NCBI GenBank assembly: GCA_046328115.1 | Contig: JAXLXE010000001.1 | Location: 2,294,001 to 2,358,000 of the forward strand | Source of the DNA: JAXLXE01 sp046328115 | Lineage (GTDB): Bacteria > Chloroflexota > UBA6077 > JACCZL01 | Direction of reading: 5' to 3' | DNA length: 64,000 nucleotides | Shown here: one piece after another, positions 37,368 to 46,481 of the stretch | Layout of the letters: every line of letters starts with the position of its first letter | Numbering within the stretch: the first letter of the stretch is position 1 | The notes under the pieces: model-generated | Told to the model about the DNA's origin: nothing | Databases searched by the model: none | The model's input: the letters and a program-made list of their open reading frames with translations, nothing else | Position numbers and translations under genes: made by a program

Positions 37368-39131
37368 CTACGCGCGGACGTACGTACGCGATACCAGAGA
37401 GCCGAGCCGGGCGACGTGCCCGGCGGCGCGGGCGCCGATGCGCAGATCCACCCCGCCCGAGTGGATCACGGACTCAACAAGCCGCGCCGCGTATCCCACG
37501 TGCACGCGTGGGTCATTCCAGTCCCCCCAGTCCTCGGTCGTCTGCGGGACCGACATCAGCGCCAAAACCGAGCCCGGGGACAGCTTCAGCTCTGGCGGCG
37601 ACTCGCTGCCGCCGCCCTCGCCCCAACCCAAGTCATCGACCTGGCCGAGCAGGTCTTCTGTCCGGTCACGCAACGCCGCGGCAATTCTGTCTCCGATGGG
37701 ATCGTCCGAGTCGGAGGTGTCGGCAAACCGAGCATCGTGCAGCACGGCCCAGACGTTCGCCGTTCGATCTGGGAAGATGGACGGAGGACCCTCGTCGGCA
37801 CCGTCCCAATCTCTGGCTCCATCATCAATGGGCTCATCACCGCCGTCGTCGCCATCGTCGTCCCCACCGTCGTCATCGCCCCCGTCATCGCCCCCGTCAT
37901 CGTCCCCGTCTTCGTCTTCGTCCTCGTCTTCGCCATCGCCCCCGTCGTCGTTCCCACCGTCGCCATCGCTACCGTCATCCGATGACGACGGTGTGGATGA
38001 GGCGGGTGGGGGTGTCGCGCCCGCCGCGGGGGAAGGCGGCACTGGGAAGATGCCGTCAAAGATCACCGTTCCGTCCGGGGCAATGATCGTCACGTGGCTC
38101 GTGCCATTTCCCGTTGCGTCGGTGGTGGTGACCTTGATCGTGACCGTTCCATCCTTCGCCACCGAGGAACTGGAATGACTCATGGATCCGTCGGCGCGCT
38201 GCACCAGCACGTCGCGCTCTGAGGACGTAGAGCCATCCGCATGTGTCGTCGTGCTCTCGTGCTCGTACATCGCGTCGCCTTCGCTGTCTTTCCAGGCGCG
38301 ATCGTTCGTCTCGGTCTTGCCGCCGGAACCACCACCCAAGCTGCCACTGGAGGATGAGCTCCCGTCGATCTTGGTCTCCTTGGCGGTGATGGCAACTCCG
38401 CCGTCTGGAAATTTGGTGAACGTGCGCTCGGATGTCGACCCATCCGGAGACGTCGTCTTCGTGGTGTGGCTGACCGGCCCTGGAGGCCCCAGCAACCCCG
38501 GCTTGAAGATCGAGCTACTGTGATCGACGCTCCGTAGCGTCGCGCCACGGAACACCGCGCCGTCCACACGTTCCACCGTGACGGACGTCCTCATCGCTCC
38601 GGTCGCGTGCACCCGCCCCCCCTCTCGGACCACCCCAACGGCAAGCGGGGTCCCAACTCCGTGACCCCGCCAGATCTCGCTACCGTTCCGGTCACGGCCT
38701 CGGCGGGCCATCAGGACGTGATCGCCTCCCGAGCGGGCCGAACCTGTAACACGAGTCCGTCGAGGTCCGCGGGCCGCATACCAGGACTTCCACTCGCCTT
38801 CTGGCTGAACAAGGATGCGTCGCTCTTCAACCACGGAGCCATTCACGATCCTCGCTGAACGACCCTCAGCTCCGCCCAACGACCTGGACCGGCCAGACCG
38901 GATCGTCAGCTCCATATTTCGCCGCGCCGTGTTTGGTACGAACGAGAACGTCGTCTCGTACCAGGAGCTACTGCTCGTGACCACCAGATCGTAGCGCCAG
39001 TTAGGCGAGATGCTGAGTACAGCCGCTGCGCCCCCCGATTGGGCCTGCCAGGAGATGGCAAAGGCCCCCCTCGGGGTGAACCGAGCAGACGCCACGGCTG
39101 CCACCTGCACGGGTACAGGCTTCTCGATCAC
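37368..39131 (-). CDS. Unrecognised 587-residue protein with PDG/ADG repeats and a long acidic tract
   Basis: I do not recognise this protein. Residues 1-80 look like beta structure. Residues 200-360 carry recurring short units with a DG turn (PDGSTSER, FPDGGVAIT, ADGSTSSERD, ADGSMSHSS, KDGTVTIKV, PDGTVIFDG). Residues 384-439 are almost only Asp, Gly and Glu. A folded-looking C-terminal part follows (450-587, with ANVWAVLHDARF and LKLSPGSVLALMSVPQ). The DNA of the acidic tract is a GC-rich trinucleotide-like repeat (37860-37985). The GTG start has GAGAGGGG 6 nt upstream. No signal peptide is evident. The acidic tract might bind calcium or act as a spacer (speculative). Confidence 0.7.
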   Translation of the reverse strand: MIEKPVPVQVAAVASARFTPRGAFAISWQAQSGGAAAVLSISPNWRYDLVVTSSSSWYETTFSFVPNTARRNMELTIRSGRSRSLGGAEGRSARIVNGSVVEERRILVQPEGEWKSWYAARGPRRTRVTGSARSGGDHVLMARRGRDRNGSEIWRGHGVGTPLAVGVVREGGRVHATGAMRTSVTVERVDGAVFRGATLRSVDHSSSIFKPGLLGPPGPVSHTTKTTSPDGSTSERTFTKFPDGGVAITAKETKIDGSSSSSGSLGGGSGGKTETNDRAWKDSEGDAMYEHESTTTHADGSTSSERDVLVQRADGSMSHSSSSVAKDGTVTIKVTTTDATGNGTSHVTIIAPDGTVIFDGIFPVPPSPAAGATPPPASSTPSSSDDGSDGDGGNDDGGDGEDEDEDEDGDDDGGDDGGDDDGGDDDGDDGGDEPIDDGARDWDGADEGPPSIFPDRTANVWAVLHDARFADTSDSDDPIGDRIAAALRDRTEDLLGQVDDLGWGEGGGSESPPELKLSPGSVLALMSVPQTTEDWGDWNDPRVHVGYAARLVESVIHSGGVDLRIGARAAGHVARLGSLVSRTYVRA

Positions 39132-39255
39132 ATCGGTCCCCTCTCCGCGTCCGAAGACGCAGCCACCTTCCGCTATCGAATCTAGCAGCGAGGGCGTCCC
39201 GTGTCAATTTTGCGACTTCGTAGAAGGTTGCTTCGCACGTGCGACCCTGTCCTGA

Positions 39256-40050
39256 CTAGCGCCGGTCGAACGGCTCCAGCATGGCTCGGGCCTGACCGCG
39301 GATCATTCCCAGGTCGCTGGAGTAAGCGATGATCCGCGCCCCGCGGTCCATCCAGCCCCGTGCCGCCTCGGCGTGCTCGGCATTGATGGCTACGAACAGG
39401 TCGCGCGCTAGCGCCAGGTCGATCACCCGTTGCGCCGCGTCCACCACGATCGGGTGCGTCATCTGGCCAGGCACGCCGTACGACGAGGAAAGGTCGCCGG
39501 TGCCGATGAACACGGCGTCGAGCCCCTCCACGTCCAGGATCTCGCGAGCGCGCTCCACACCGCGCCGCGTCTCGATCATGGGGAGCAGCATGATCTCGCG
39601 GTTGGCCTCGGCGCCGTAGCTCTCGTGATCCACGTCGCGATACGCCGTGTTGCCCACGCCAAATACCTGGCCGCGCGCACCGTCCGGCGGGTAGCGCGAC
39701 CATCTGACTAGGTTGTGGGCTTCCTCGGCGGACTCCACGTGCGGCACCTGGATTCCCATAGCGCCGTAGTCCAGATAGCGCTGCACTGAGGAACGCTCGA
39801 GATCCGCCAGCTTGACCACGGAGCCCAACCCCGCCTGCCAGCCAGCCAGAATCGTCCGGGCCACAGAACTCGAGTCGAGCGTGGCATGCTCCAGGTCAAA
39901 GAACAGGAAGTCAAACCCCGCGTCCGCCAGCGTCACCGCCAGGCCGGGCGTGGCAAGCTCAAAGAGGATCGGGCCAAACAGGGCCGGCCGGGTCTGAAGC
40001 CGCGACTTCAGACCCGGCAGCACCACCCTCTGACGCGGGGTATCAGCCAT
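39256..40050 (-). CDS. HpcH/HpaI-type aldolase (pyruvate-dependent class II aldolase family)
   Basis: This 264-residue TIM-barrel enzyme cleaves or forms hydroxy-keto acids using a divalent metal. Seen are FFDLEHATLD (the conserved Glu-His), a metal-ligand Glu in LLPMIETRRG, and an Asp in FIGTGDLSSSYG. The ATG overlaps the stop of the binding-protein gene upstream by 8 nt, so it is coupled to the transporter component. A perfect 13-bp hairpin (39987-40018) lies inside its first codons. A distant relative is at 62483-63235, next to a 2-hydroxyacid dehydrogenase. The substrate is unknown. Confidence 0.87.
   Translation of the reverse strand: MADTPRQRVVLPGLKSRLQTRPALFGPILFELATPGLAVTLADAGFDFLFFDLEHATLDSSSVARTILAGWQAGLGSVVKLADLERSSVQRYLDYGAMGIQVPHVESAEEAHNLVRWSRYPPDGARGQVFGVGNTAYRDVDHESYGAEANREIMLLPMIETRRGVERAREILDVEGLDAVFIGTGDLSSSYGVPGQMTHPIVVDAAQRVIDLALARDLFVAINAEHAEAARGWMDRGARIIAYSSDLGMIRGQARAMLEPFDRR
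39987..40018 (-). promoter_or_regulatory. Perfect hairpin just after the family-5 binding-protein gene, inside the aldolase CDS
   Basis: GCCGGGTCTGAAG (39987-39999) pairs perfectly with CTTCAGACCCGGC (40006-40018) across a 6-nt loop. It lies 25 nt beyond the binding-protein stop, where the sugar-type operons carry their non-coding hairpins, but here it is translated as residues 11-21 of the aldolase. Confidence 0.65.
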
Positions 40051-41800
40051 CCAGCCAGGACGTGGTCAGGCCCTGGAAAAAGCTCGATGGGTGCGACTCG
40101 AACCCCTGCACGCTTTTCTTCGCCACAGTCACGAGGTCGCTACTGAACACCCATATCTGAGGCACCTTCTGCACGAGCACCTGCTGGGTCTTCAGATAGT
40201 GCTCCTTGCGCTTGGCAACGTCCAGGATCTTCTTGCCCTCGTCCAGCAACGCATCGATCTCCGTGTCGGTCGAATTGTTCTGATTGGCGCCAGTCTTCGA
40301 ATGCAGCCGACTGGTCATCAACGGGTCAGGGTCGAAGTTGCCGCCCGTGACATTCCAGGCCAGGGCGAACTTCTTCCCGTTGAACCGATCCAGCCACACC
40401 CCGTACTCGTACTGCTTGATGTCTATCTCGATGCCGACCTTCTTCATCTGATCAGCCAGCACCGTGGAGCCGGTCATCATGGTGGCGAACGCCGGAATGA
40501 CATCGATCTCCACCTTGAAGCCATTGGGATAGCCAGCCTTCGCCAGCAGCTCCTTGGCCTTGGCGGGATCGTACTTGTACTCCGGGAACGATTTCGCATC
40601 CGCCGCGTAGTCCTTCAACGCGGGTGGAACCGGACCCAAGAGCTGGCCCAGTCCAGACGCCGCTACCTGCAGCATCTCCTCGCGATCGATCGCGTAGGAG
40701 AACGCTTGACGCACCTCTAGCTTGTTGAACGGCTCCCGCTGATTGTCGATGTCGATGTAGTCGAAGCCCAGCCGCGGACCGCGAATGGTCGTCAGATTCT
40801 GAGCGTCCTTGACCACCTGGAAGTTCTTGTTGTCCTTCAGAATCGTCAGGTGAACTGTCCCGCTCCGAAGCTGGGCAATGATCGCTGACTCTTCAGGAAT
40901 CACCTGGAACGTGATGCCGTCCAGGAACGCGGTGTCCTTGTTGTAGTAGTCGGGGAACCGCTTCAGCTTCAGGGTCTGATTGGGGATCCACTCGTCGATC
41001 ATGTAGGGACCGCTGCCGCCATCCGCCTTGTCCAGGCTGCCCCCGTTCTTGTCCACGTCATCCTTGTTGACAATGGCGCCCCACGCGGAGGCCAGGCCGG
41101 CCAGGATGCCGGCATCTGGGTTCTTGAGGTTCAGCTTGACAACATTGCCACCTGCCACCTCGACCGTATCCACGCTGGAGAGCAATCCCTTGCCTTGCGA
41201 GGCCTTGTTGGGGTCTCTGATGCGCTCAAGGCTGTACTTGACGTCTTCCGCGACCACTTCGCGGCCGCTGTGGAACTTGACACCTTTGCGCAGCGTGAAG
41301 GTGTAGGTCTTGCCGTCCGGCGCGACCTCCCACTTCTCAGCCAGGTCAGGAACCGGGCGGAGATCCTTGTCGTACTGGACCAGCATGCTGTAGATGTTCT
41401 GGGTCCGCTGCTGCCTGGCCAGAGCGTTCTGGAAGTGCGGATCCAGGCTGGCCGCCTCGTCCGTCGCACCAACGACCAGTACGCCGCCCTTCTTGGGTGT
41501 GCCGGCCGCCGGTTTCGCGGCTGCCGCGGGCGCCTCGGTTGGCTTCGACTGGGCTGGCGCCGCCTGGGGAGCCGCGGTCGCCGCGGCGGGGGCCGCCGGC
41601 GCAGCCGGCTTAGGTGCCTCGGTGGGCTTGGCCTCCACCTTCGGTGCCGCCGTGGGCGGGTTCGGCGGCGCCTCGCGCGGGCCACACGCCTGCGCCAGAC
41701 CGGCAGCAGCCGCGCCACCCAGAACCAGCAAAGTCCCGCGCAAGAGGCCACGCCGAGAGACCCGGCCGCCTGCCAATCCGGTACGTACCGTCCGTGCCAT
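40043..41800 (-). CDS. ABC transporter substrate-binding protein, family 5 (peptide/nickel type)
   Basis: This 585-residue lipoprotein has a Tat-like SRRGLLRG signal (15-22), lipobox Cys39 (LAQAC), a long Ala/Pro/Lys/Glu linker (about 45-105) and the three-lobed family 5 fold. Conserved stretches include LAEKWEVAPDGKTYTFTLRKGVKFH (shown here in part: YTFTLRKGVKFHSGR) and VRQAFSYAIDREEM. ATG 41800 has GGAGG 6 nt upstream; the longer ORF to 41950 is unsupported. It probably serves the permeases at 35522-37355, with which it is not co-transcribed. It is coupled to the aldolase. Confidence 0.88.
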   Translation of the reverse strand: MARTVRTGLAGGRVSRRGLLRGTLLVLGGAAAAGLAQACGPREAPPNPPTAAPKVEAKPTEAPKPAAPAAPAAATAAPQAAPAQSKPTEAPAAAAKPAAGTPKKGGVLVVGATDEAASLDPHFQNALARQQRTQNIYSMLVQYDKDLRPVPDLAEKWEVAPDGKTYTFTLRKGVKFHSGREVVAEDVKYSLERIRDPNKASQGKGLLSSVDTVEVAGGNVVKLNLKNPDAGILAGLASAWGAIVNKDDVDKNGGSLDKADGGSGPYMIDEWIPNQTLKLKRFPDYYNKDTAFLDGITFQVIPEESAIIAQLRSGTVHLTILKDNKNFQVVKDAQNLTTIRGPRLGFDYIDIDNQREPFNKLEVRQAFSYAIDREEMLQVAASGLGQLLGPVPPALKDYAADAKSFPEYKYDPAKAKELLAKAGYPNGFKVEIDVIPAFATMMTGSTVLADQMKKVGIEIDIKQYEYGVWLDRFNGKKFALAWNVTGGNFDPDPLMTSRLHSKTGANQNNSTDTEIDALLDEGKKILDVAKRKEHYLKTQQVLVQKVPQIWVFSSDLVTVAKKSVQGFESHPSSFFQGLTTSWLDG

Positions 41801-42009
41801 ACGACACCTCCGTGACCACGTCACTCGAACACGCTGCGTCGGCGCTGCCCACGCTGGTCCAGATCGTACTCTACTCGTACGCACGAGGCGACCTCGCGTC
41901 GACCGACCGTCACGGCTCCGCGCACGCGGCTGCCTTCCTCGACAGATCATTCCGCGCCATAATGGCGAACGCGGGGGGTGGCGCCCTCACACATCCTGGG
42001 AGGCATCGA

Positions 42010-42942
42010 GTGAATCTGATCCGCCACACCGCCCGTCGCGCGGCCCTCGTGTTCGCCGCGATCATCGCGGCCATCGCGATCCCGGTGGCGACCCCTGTCG
42101 CCAAAGCGCAACAACAGCCGCAGCTACCCCAGTCCCTCGCGGAGCTAATCCGGGTCCGCGAAGACGTCTATGCCTTCCGCTACCTCAATCACGTGGCGCT
42201 CTTCGTCCCCACCGACGAGGGTGTCGTCCTCGTCGATCCAATCGGAGGCGGCGGCAACCCCAAAGCACCCAGCGCGCTCAAGGCCGCAATCGCGTCCATC
42301 ACTGACCAACCAGTGCGCTGGCTCATCTACAGCCATTCGGCACCAGATCATGGCACCGGAGGCATCGTCTTCGCCGACACGGCCGCGATCGTCAGTCACA
42401 TCAACGCCAAAGCCAAGATCGAAGCCCGCAATGACCCCACTACACCGCCGCCGACCGTCACGTTCGAGAAGACCATGAGCATCCACGCCGGCGGAAAGCA
42501 GTTCGAGCTCGAGTGGGCCGGACTCTCGGATCAGGATGACTATCTGATCTTCGCGTACCCGGCGCAGAAGCTGGTCATGACGGTCGACTTCGCGCGAATC
42601 CGAGCCATCGCGTTCGGCGAGCTTGCGGGCTCAGCGCCAGAGCGCACGGCAGAAGTCATCGATCGCGTTGACAAGACCTACGACTTCGACCTCTTCCTGT
42701 TCGGCCATGGCCCGCAGCCCAACGTGATCGGAACCCGCCAGGACATGCGCGATCATCGGCAGTACCTGCTCGACCTACCCGCGGCCGTCCGCGCCGCCCG
42801 AGCGGCGGGCCACGCAGACAATTCTGAGGAGATGGTGGCCGCGGTTCGCGCCGAGCTCGCGCCTAAGTACGGAACTTGGACCAATTTCCAGAACGGTCTC
42901 GCTAACAACGTCAAGGGCATGGTCCGTTGGCTGGGTAACTAA
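42010..42942 (+). CDS. Metallo-beta-lactamase-fold hydrolase-like protein, exported, with altered metal motif
   Basis: This 310-residue protein has an N-terminal signal segment (RRAALVFAAIIAAIAIPVATPVAKA region, about 9-33). The MBL fold is suggested by FVPTDEGVVLVDPIGGG, WLIYSHSAPDHGTGG, YPAQKLVMTVDF and LFGHGPQPNVIGT. The usual HxHxDH metal motif reads H-S-A-P-D-H, so the second His is replaced. It may bind one metal or none. GTG 42010 has GGGAGG 6 nt upstream. It stands alone on the plus strand between two minus-strand operons, and a strong hairpin follows it. Confidence 0.75.
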   Translation: MNLIRHTARRAALVFAAIIAAIAIPVATPVAKAQQQPQLPQSLAELIRVREDVYAFRYLNHVALFVPTDEGVVLVDPIGGGGNPKAPSALKAAIASITDQPVRWLIYSHSAPDHGTGGIVFADTAAIVSHINAKAKIEARNDPTTPPPTVTFEKTMSIHAGGKQFELEWAGLSDQDDYLIFAYPAQKLVMTVDFARIRAIAFGELAGSAPERTAEVIDRVDKTYDFDLFLFGHGPQPNVIGTRQDMRDHRQYLLDLPAAVRAARAAGHADNSEEMVAAVRAELAPKYGTWTNFQNGLANNVKGMVRWLGN

Positions 42943-42965
42943 GTCCGGATCTCGCGTGCAACTTC

Positions 42966-42998
42966 GCCGGGCTAGCCGTGATCCACGGCCAGCCCGGC
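42966..42998. terminator. Bidirectional hairpin between convergent genes
   Basis: GCCGGGCT (42966-42973) pairs with AGCCCGGC (42991-42998), and GCCGTG (42975-42980) with CACGGC (42984-42989), with a 1x1 mismatch and a 3-nt loop. It lies 24 nt after the MBL-like gene and includes the stop codon of the FAD oxidase gene on the other strand. No U-tract is seen. Confidence 0.55.
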
Positions 42999-44516
42999 TG
43001 GCTGCCCGGCCCCCGCCACCCCGTCCACACTGGGCGCCACCACATCTGCACTGGTTCCCAGGACCTTCCCCGGATTCATGATCCCACCCGGGTCCAGCGC
43101 CGCTTTCAGACGCCGCATCACCTGCAAGGCAGGACCATGCTCGCGCTCCATGTACGGCGCCCGCGTCACTCCCACCCCGTGCTCTCCGGTGGTGGTCCCG
43201 CCCATCCGCAGGCCTAGGTCGTGGATCTCGTCTGCCACCAGCAGCACTCGGCGGATCTCATCCGGATCCCTTCCATCGATCAGATGCCCGGGGTGGAGCC
43301 CGCCGCCGCCGATGTGGCCGTACGTGGCAATAGGGATTCGATGTCTGCCGCTGATCTCCTGGATCGCGCGCAGCGTCTCGGGAATCCTGGCCACGGGCAC
43401 GCAAATGTCCTCGCCGCAGTACGCTCGATTGGAGCCAGGCCGGAGCATCCCCGCGGCTGCCCCAACCACCGAGCGCGCCTCCCAGAGCGCCGCGATCTTG
43501 GCCGCCTCATCTGACCAGTCCACGGTCCGCGCCAGCGGCCGGATGATCTCAGCGATCCGCTCCGCGTCCCAGCGAACCCCGGGTGGGTTGCCATCCACCT
43601 CCCATAGAATCAGCGCTTCGGCATCCGGCAGCGCCATCGCCGGACGGTAGAGATTAACCGCCTGGATGCAGCGCTGGTCCAGGATCTCCACCGCTGACGG
43701 GCTGATCCCACCGGCGAACACATCCTGAACCGCCCGGCCCGCGTTCTCCAGCACGTCGAACACCCCGGTCACCAGAGCTTTCGCGGGAGGGATCGGCATC
43801 AGCTTGAGCCTCAGCTTCGTGATGACCCCCAGAATCCCCTCAGCACCCACGAACAGTTTGGTCAGCTCGAGACCAGCGGAGGACTGTTTTGCCCGCGAGC
43901 CCAGCGACCCGGTCTCGATCACCTCGCCGCTGGGTAGCACCACTTCCAGCCCCAGCACCCAAGCGCCGGTGGGCCCGTACTTCACGGCCCGCATCCCATG
44001 AGCGTTCGTGGAGGCCATCCCACCAACGGTCGCCATCCTCGTGGAGCCAGGATCCGGTGGAAAGATCAGCCGGTCTTTCGCGAGCTGCTCGTTCAGCTTG
44101 GCATGAACCACCCCCGGCTCGCAGAACACCTGCATGTTCCCAGAGTCCACCTCCAGCACCCGGTTCAGAGCATTGAGCGCCAGCACGATGCCGCCCTGGA
44201 CTGCTACGCAGCCCGCCGTCTGGCCGCTGGCTGCACCCCGCGGTGTCACCGGCACGCCGCGCTCACTGGCGTAGCGCATCACCGCCACCACGTCCTCCGC
44301 AGACCGGGCGATCACCGCCACGTCAGGCGGGGTCGGGTTGATCTGCGTGAAAAACGAGGCGTCGTAGCCAAAGGTTTCCAGCTCCGCCGCGGCGTCCACC
44401 ACGGTCGCCTCGCCGTGCCTCGCCAGAAGTACTCGGAGGTCAGCGGCGACCGCGCGGCGATCGCGCGCGCCGGCCCCAGTAGCGTCGACGGCACCGTTCG
44501 TGGGCAATCCAGGCAT
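42972..44516 (-). CDS. FAD-binding oxidoreductase (glycolate oxidase GlcD / D-lactate dehydrogenase type)
   Basis: This 514-residue flavoprotein oxidises a 2-hydroxy acid. The FAD-binding PCMH domain (about 45-225) shows PRGAASGQTAGC and PPDPGSTRMATVGGM, with NAHGMRAVKYG. The C-terminal FAD-oxidase domain contains the YGHIGGGGLHPG segment and TTTGEHGVG. ATG 44516 has GAGGAG 5 nt upstream; the ORF extends to 44561 without support. Its electron acceptor partners (GlcE/GlcF) are not adjacent. It may share hydroxy-acid metabolism with the aldolase upstream on the same strand (inference). Confidence 0.88.
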   Translation of the reverse strand: MPGLPTNGAVDATGAGARDRRAVAADLRVLLARHGEATVVDAAAELETFGYDASFFTQINPTPPDVAVIARSAEDVVAVMRYASERGVPVTPRGAASGQTAGCVAVQGGIVLALNALNRVLEVDSGNMQVFCEPGVVHAKLNEQLAKDRLIFPPDPGSTRMATVGGMASTNAHGMRAVKYGPTGAWVLGLEVVLPSGEVIETGSLGSRAKQSSAGLELTKLFVGAEGILGVITKLRLKLMPIPPAKALVTGVFDVLENAGRAVQDVFAGGISPSAVEILDQRCIQAVNLYRPAMALPDAEALILWEVDGNPPGVRWDAERIAEIIRPLARTVDWSDEAAKIAALWEARSVVGAAAGMLRPGSNRAYCGEDICVPVARIPETLRAIQEISGRHRIPIATYGHIGGGGLHPGHLIDGRDPDEIRRVLLVADEIHDLGLRMGGTTTGEHGVGVTRAPYMEREHGPALQVMRRLKAALDPGGIMNPGKVLGTSADVVAPSVDGVAGAGQPAGLAVDHG

Positions 44517-44583
44517 GCGGGCTCCTCGGATGGCAGGCAATCTGGGGCAGATGATCGCCACACACCATAGCGCCGTCCGAAGC

Positions 44584-44599
44584 CCCGGCGCGAGCGCCG
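44584..44599 (-). terminator. Short GC hairpin after the glycoside hydrolase gene
   Basis: CCGGCG pairs with CGCCGG across a CGAG loop, 12 nt beyond the stop of the glycoside hydrolase gene. It is weak evidence and has no U-tract. Confidence 0.35.
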
Positions 44600-44610
44600 G
44601 AGCCGTAGTA

Positions 44611-46347
44611 CTAGCGCCGACGGTCTGGATTCGTGCCCGTGGAGCCGGTCTGCTTCAGGGCCCCCGCCTGGCTCAGCAGGACCGTATTGAGTGGATCTCC
44701 ACTGGTGAAACGATAGGAGCAGGACAACACCGGCTCCCACGCCCAGATCAGATACCCGCTGCCGCCTTGCGCAAAGAACGCCGTCATCTTTGCGCCCATC
44801 TTCGACGCTCGAGACTGCAACGTCTCTACCTGGGATCCGGCGTCAGAGGCGCAGACCGTCATGCCAGACTCGCCCACAACGATCGGCTTGCCAAGCTCTG
44901 CCGCCTTCGCGATCGCCGCCGCCAGCGTATTCGGCGGCGCGATCGTGCCAGCCGTATCCACGTAGATTCGGAAGGTGATCGGCGTCCCAGGCACGTCCAC
45001 GGCCGAACCGGGAATCCAGATCTGTGCCCCGCTCGTCGCGCCCGAGAACGTCAGCCGAAGGGAGCGCGAGCCCGAGTACACGACGTTCGAGCTAAGCGCA
45101 AGCGTCACGCCGGTACTGGCGCTCCAGCCGTCCAGCGAGCCACTTTCGAAGTCAAACACTCGGCTCCCGATCGTGACCCGGTCCACGTACACGCTGCCGC
45201 CGGGCGCCCCGTACATGTTGACGCCGATGCGCTGGAACGGCCCCGTGCCTGCCGGAACGGTCATCGTCAGCGTCTCCCACGTCCGCGCTCGATTCTGGAT
45301 GTACGTGCCGGCTCGCCATACCCAGGCGGCGTCCTGCGTGTAGATGCCCGTATTCAGATCCGACTGTCGGAACGACGGTGCGCCGGGCAGCGCCTGATCG
45401 TTGGCGCCGTAGTCGTGGAACTCGGCGAAGTCGATCGTCGATATGCCGTGCAGTCGCTCGTAATTAGTGCCGCTGACACCCGGCTGGTTTCCGCCGATCA
45501 CGCCCAGGGTCACCAGATGGTTCGAATCCAGCGCCTTTACGTACGCGCTCATGTCGTTCGCGAACTGGTAGAGTGGGTCAGGAGAAGGTGACCCGCCTGA
45601 CGTGCGAGACTCCGCCTCGTTCATGAGCGACCACGCCAGGATGCTCGGCTCGTTCGCGTACCGGCTGACCACGCGGCCCACGTAATCCTTGTAGGACAGC
45701 GTGTAGCCACCGTAAGGCTGCTTGTAGCCGCCAGCGTACCAGGTGTCCAGCCGAGCGGTGCCCCGCGAACAGTCTGCCCACTGGTTCTCAAGCACCGGTA
45801 TCACTTTCAGGTTGTGCGCCCGCGCCAGTCGAAAGACGCGGTCCAGCGACCGCCAGTCGGCCCCGCCTCGAGTGTAGCGTTGGAAGGCCCAGAACCGTAC
45901 GGCAGTAGCGCCAAACTCCGTCTTTGCCCGTCGGAACCAGTCATCCAGGTCGCGGTCAGGGTCGGACATGTAGGGTCCACACTCGTAGATGCCCGGGTCC
46001 CCGGCCGCGTTGTACATGTTCGCGCCGACGAACCGGAACTGTTGCCCATCCAGCATCAGCTTTGTCTGCTGACGCGACACGAATCCCGGAAGTGCCTTGC
46101 GATCACGCGACAGGCTGCCGGGTCCAGCGGCGGGCGTTTCAGCGGCGCGGATAGCCGCCCGGCTGGGCGCAGTCGAGGGCGGATCCGGGCTGGTGTCGGC
46201 CGCACACCCGTACCGGTCGGCCTGCGGGCCGCGCGGGCACGGCTCCGCGAAGATCAGCGAAGTGCTGGCTCCCAGCGACGCCAGCAGCACCACCGCGCCC
46301 AGCAGTGCCAGCACGGATCGCCGTCGCAGGGGGCCCGTCCTCCGCAT
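44611..46347 (-). CDS. Secreted glycoside hydrolase, clan A (GH5/endo-beta-mannanase-like) with an inserted carbohydrate-binding domain
   Basis: This 578-residue protein starts with a signal/anchor segment (about 9-34), then a Pro/Ala linker. The catalytic barrel begins near residue 90 (VGANMYNAAGDPG, ATAVRFWAFQRY, KVIPVLENQW). The acid/base is probably Glu244 (SLMNEAES), the nucleophile probably Glu493 (VVGESG), and the barrel ends with YLIWAWEP (532-539). A beta-sandwich-like segment (about 330-470; TWETLTMTVPAGTGPF, VYVDRVTIG, VYSGSRSLRLTFSG) lies inside the barrel, between the two catalytic Glu. It probably cleaves mannan or a related glycan outside the cell. Confidence 0.82.
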   Translation of the reverse strand: MRRTGPLRRRSVLALLGAVVLLASLGASTSLIFAEPCPRGPQADRYGCAADTSPDPPSTAPSRAAIRAAETPAAGPGSLSRDRKALPGFVSRQQTKLMLDGQQFRFVGANMYNAAGDPGIYECGPYMSDPDRDLDDWFRRAKTEFGATAVRFWAFQRYTRGGADWRSLDRVFRLARAHNLKVIPVLENQWADCSRGTARLDTWYAGGYKQPYGGYTLSYKDYVGRVVSRYANEPSILAWSLMNEAESRTSGGSPSPDPLYQFANDMSAYVKALDSNHLVTLGVIGGNQPGVSGTNYERLHGISTIDFAEFHDYGANDQALPGAPSFRQSDLNTGIYTQDAAWVWRAGTYIQNRARTWETLTMTVPAGTGPFQRIGVNMYGAPGGSVYVDRVTIGSRVFDFESGSLDGWSASTGVTLALSSNVVYSGSRSLRLTFSGATSGAQIWIPGSAVDVPGTPITFRIYVDTAGTIAPPNTLAAAIAKAAELGKPIVVGESGMTVCASDAGSQVETLQSRASKMGAKMTAFFAQGGSGYLIWAWEPVLSCSYRFTSGDPLNTVLLSQAGALKQTGSTGTNPDRRR

Positions 46348-46422
46348 GCCCTGGACAACGCATGCGGCGCCAGGAAAGTGTCAACCTTCCGACAGATCCA
46401 CGAGGTGGCGCCGAAAACACAT

Positions 46423-46451
46423 CTGACTGGTCCTGTCAGCGATGCTAGAAT
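46423..46451 (+). promoter_or_regulatory. Candidate promoter of the YbjN-domain gene
   Basis: CTGACT (46423-46428; 4 of 6) and TAGAAT (46446-46451; 5 of 6) are 17 nt apart. The transcript would start near 46458, 24 nt before the ATG at 46482. Confidence 0.5.
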
Positions 46452-46481
46452 CGAAGTCAGCCGCCGCGTTGAGAGAGGGTC

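Noticed and set aside
37860..37985. GC-rich repeat as a CRISPR array or intergenic tandem repeat
   Set aside because: Repeats are irregular trinucleotide-like units in frame with an Asp/Gly coding tract; there are no spacers.
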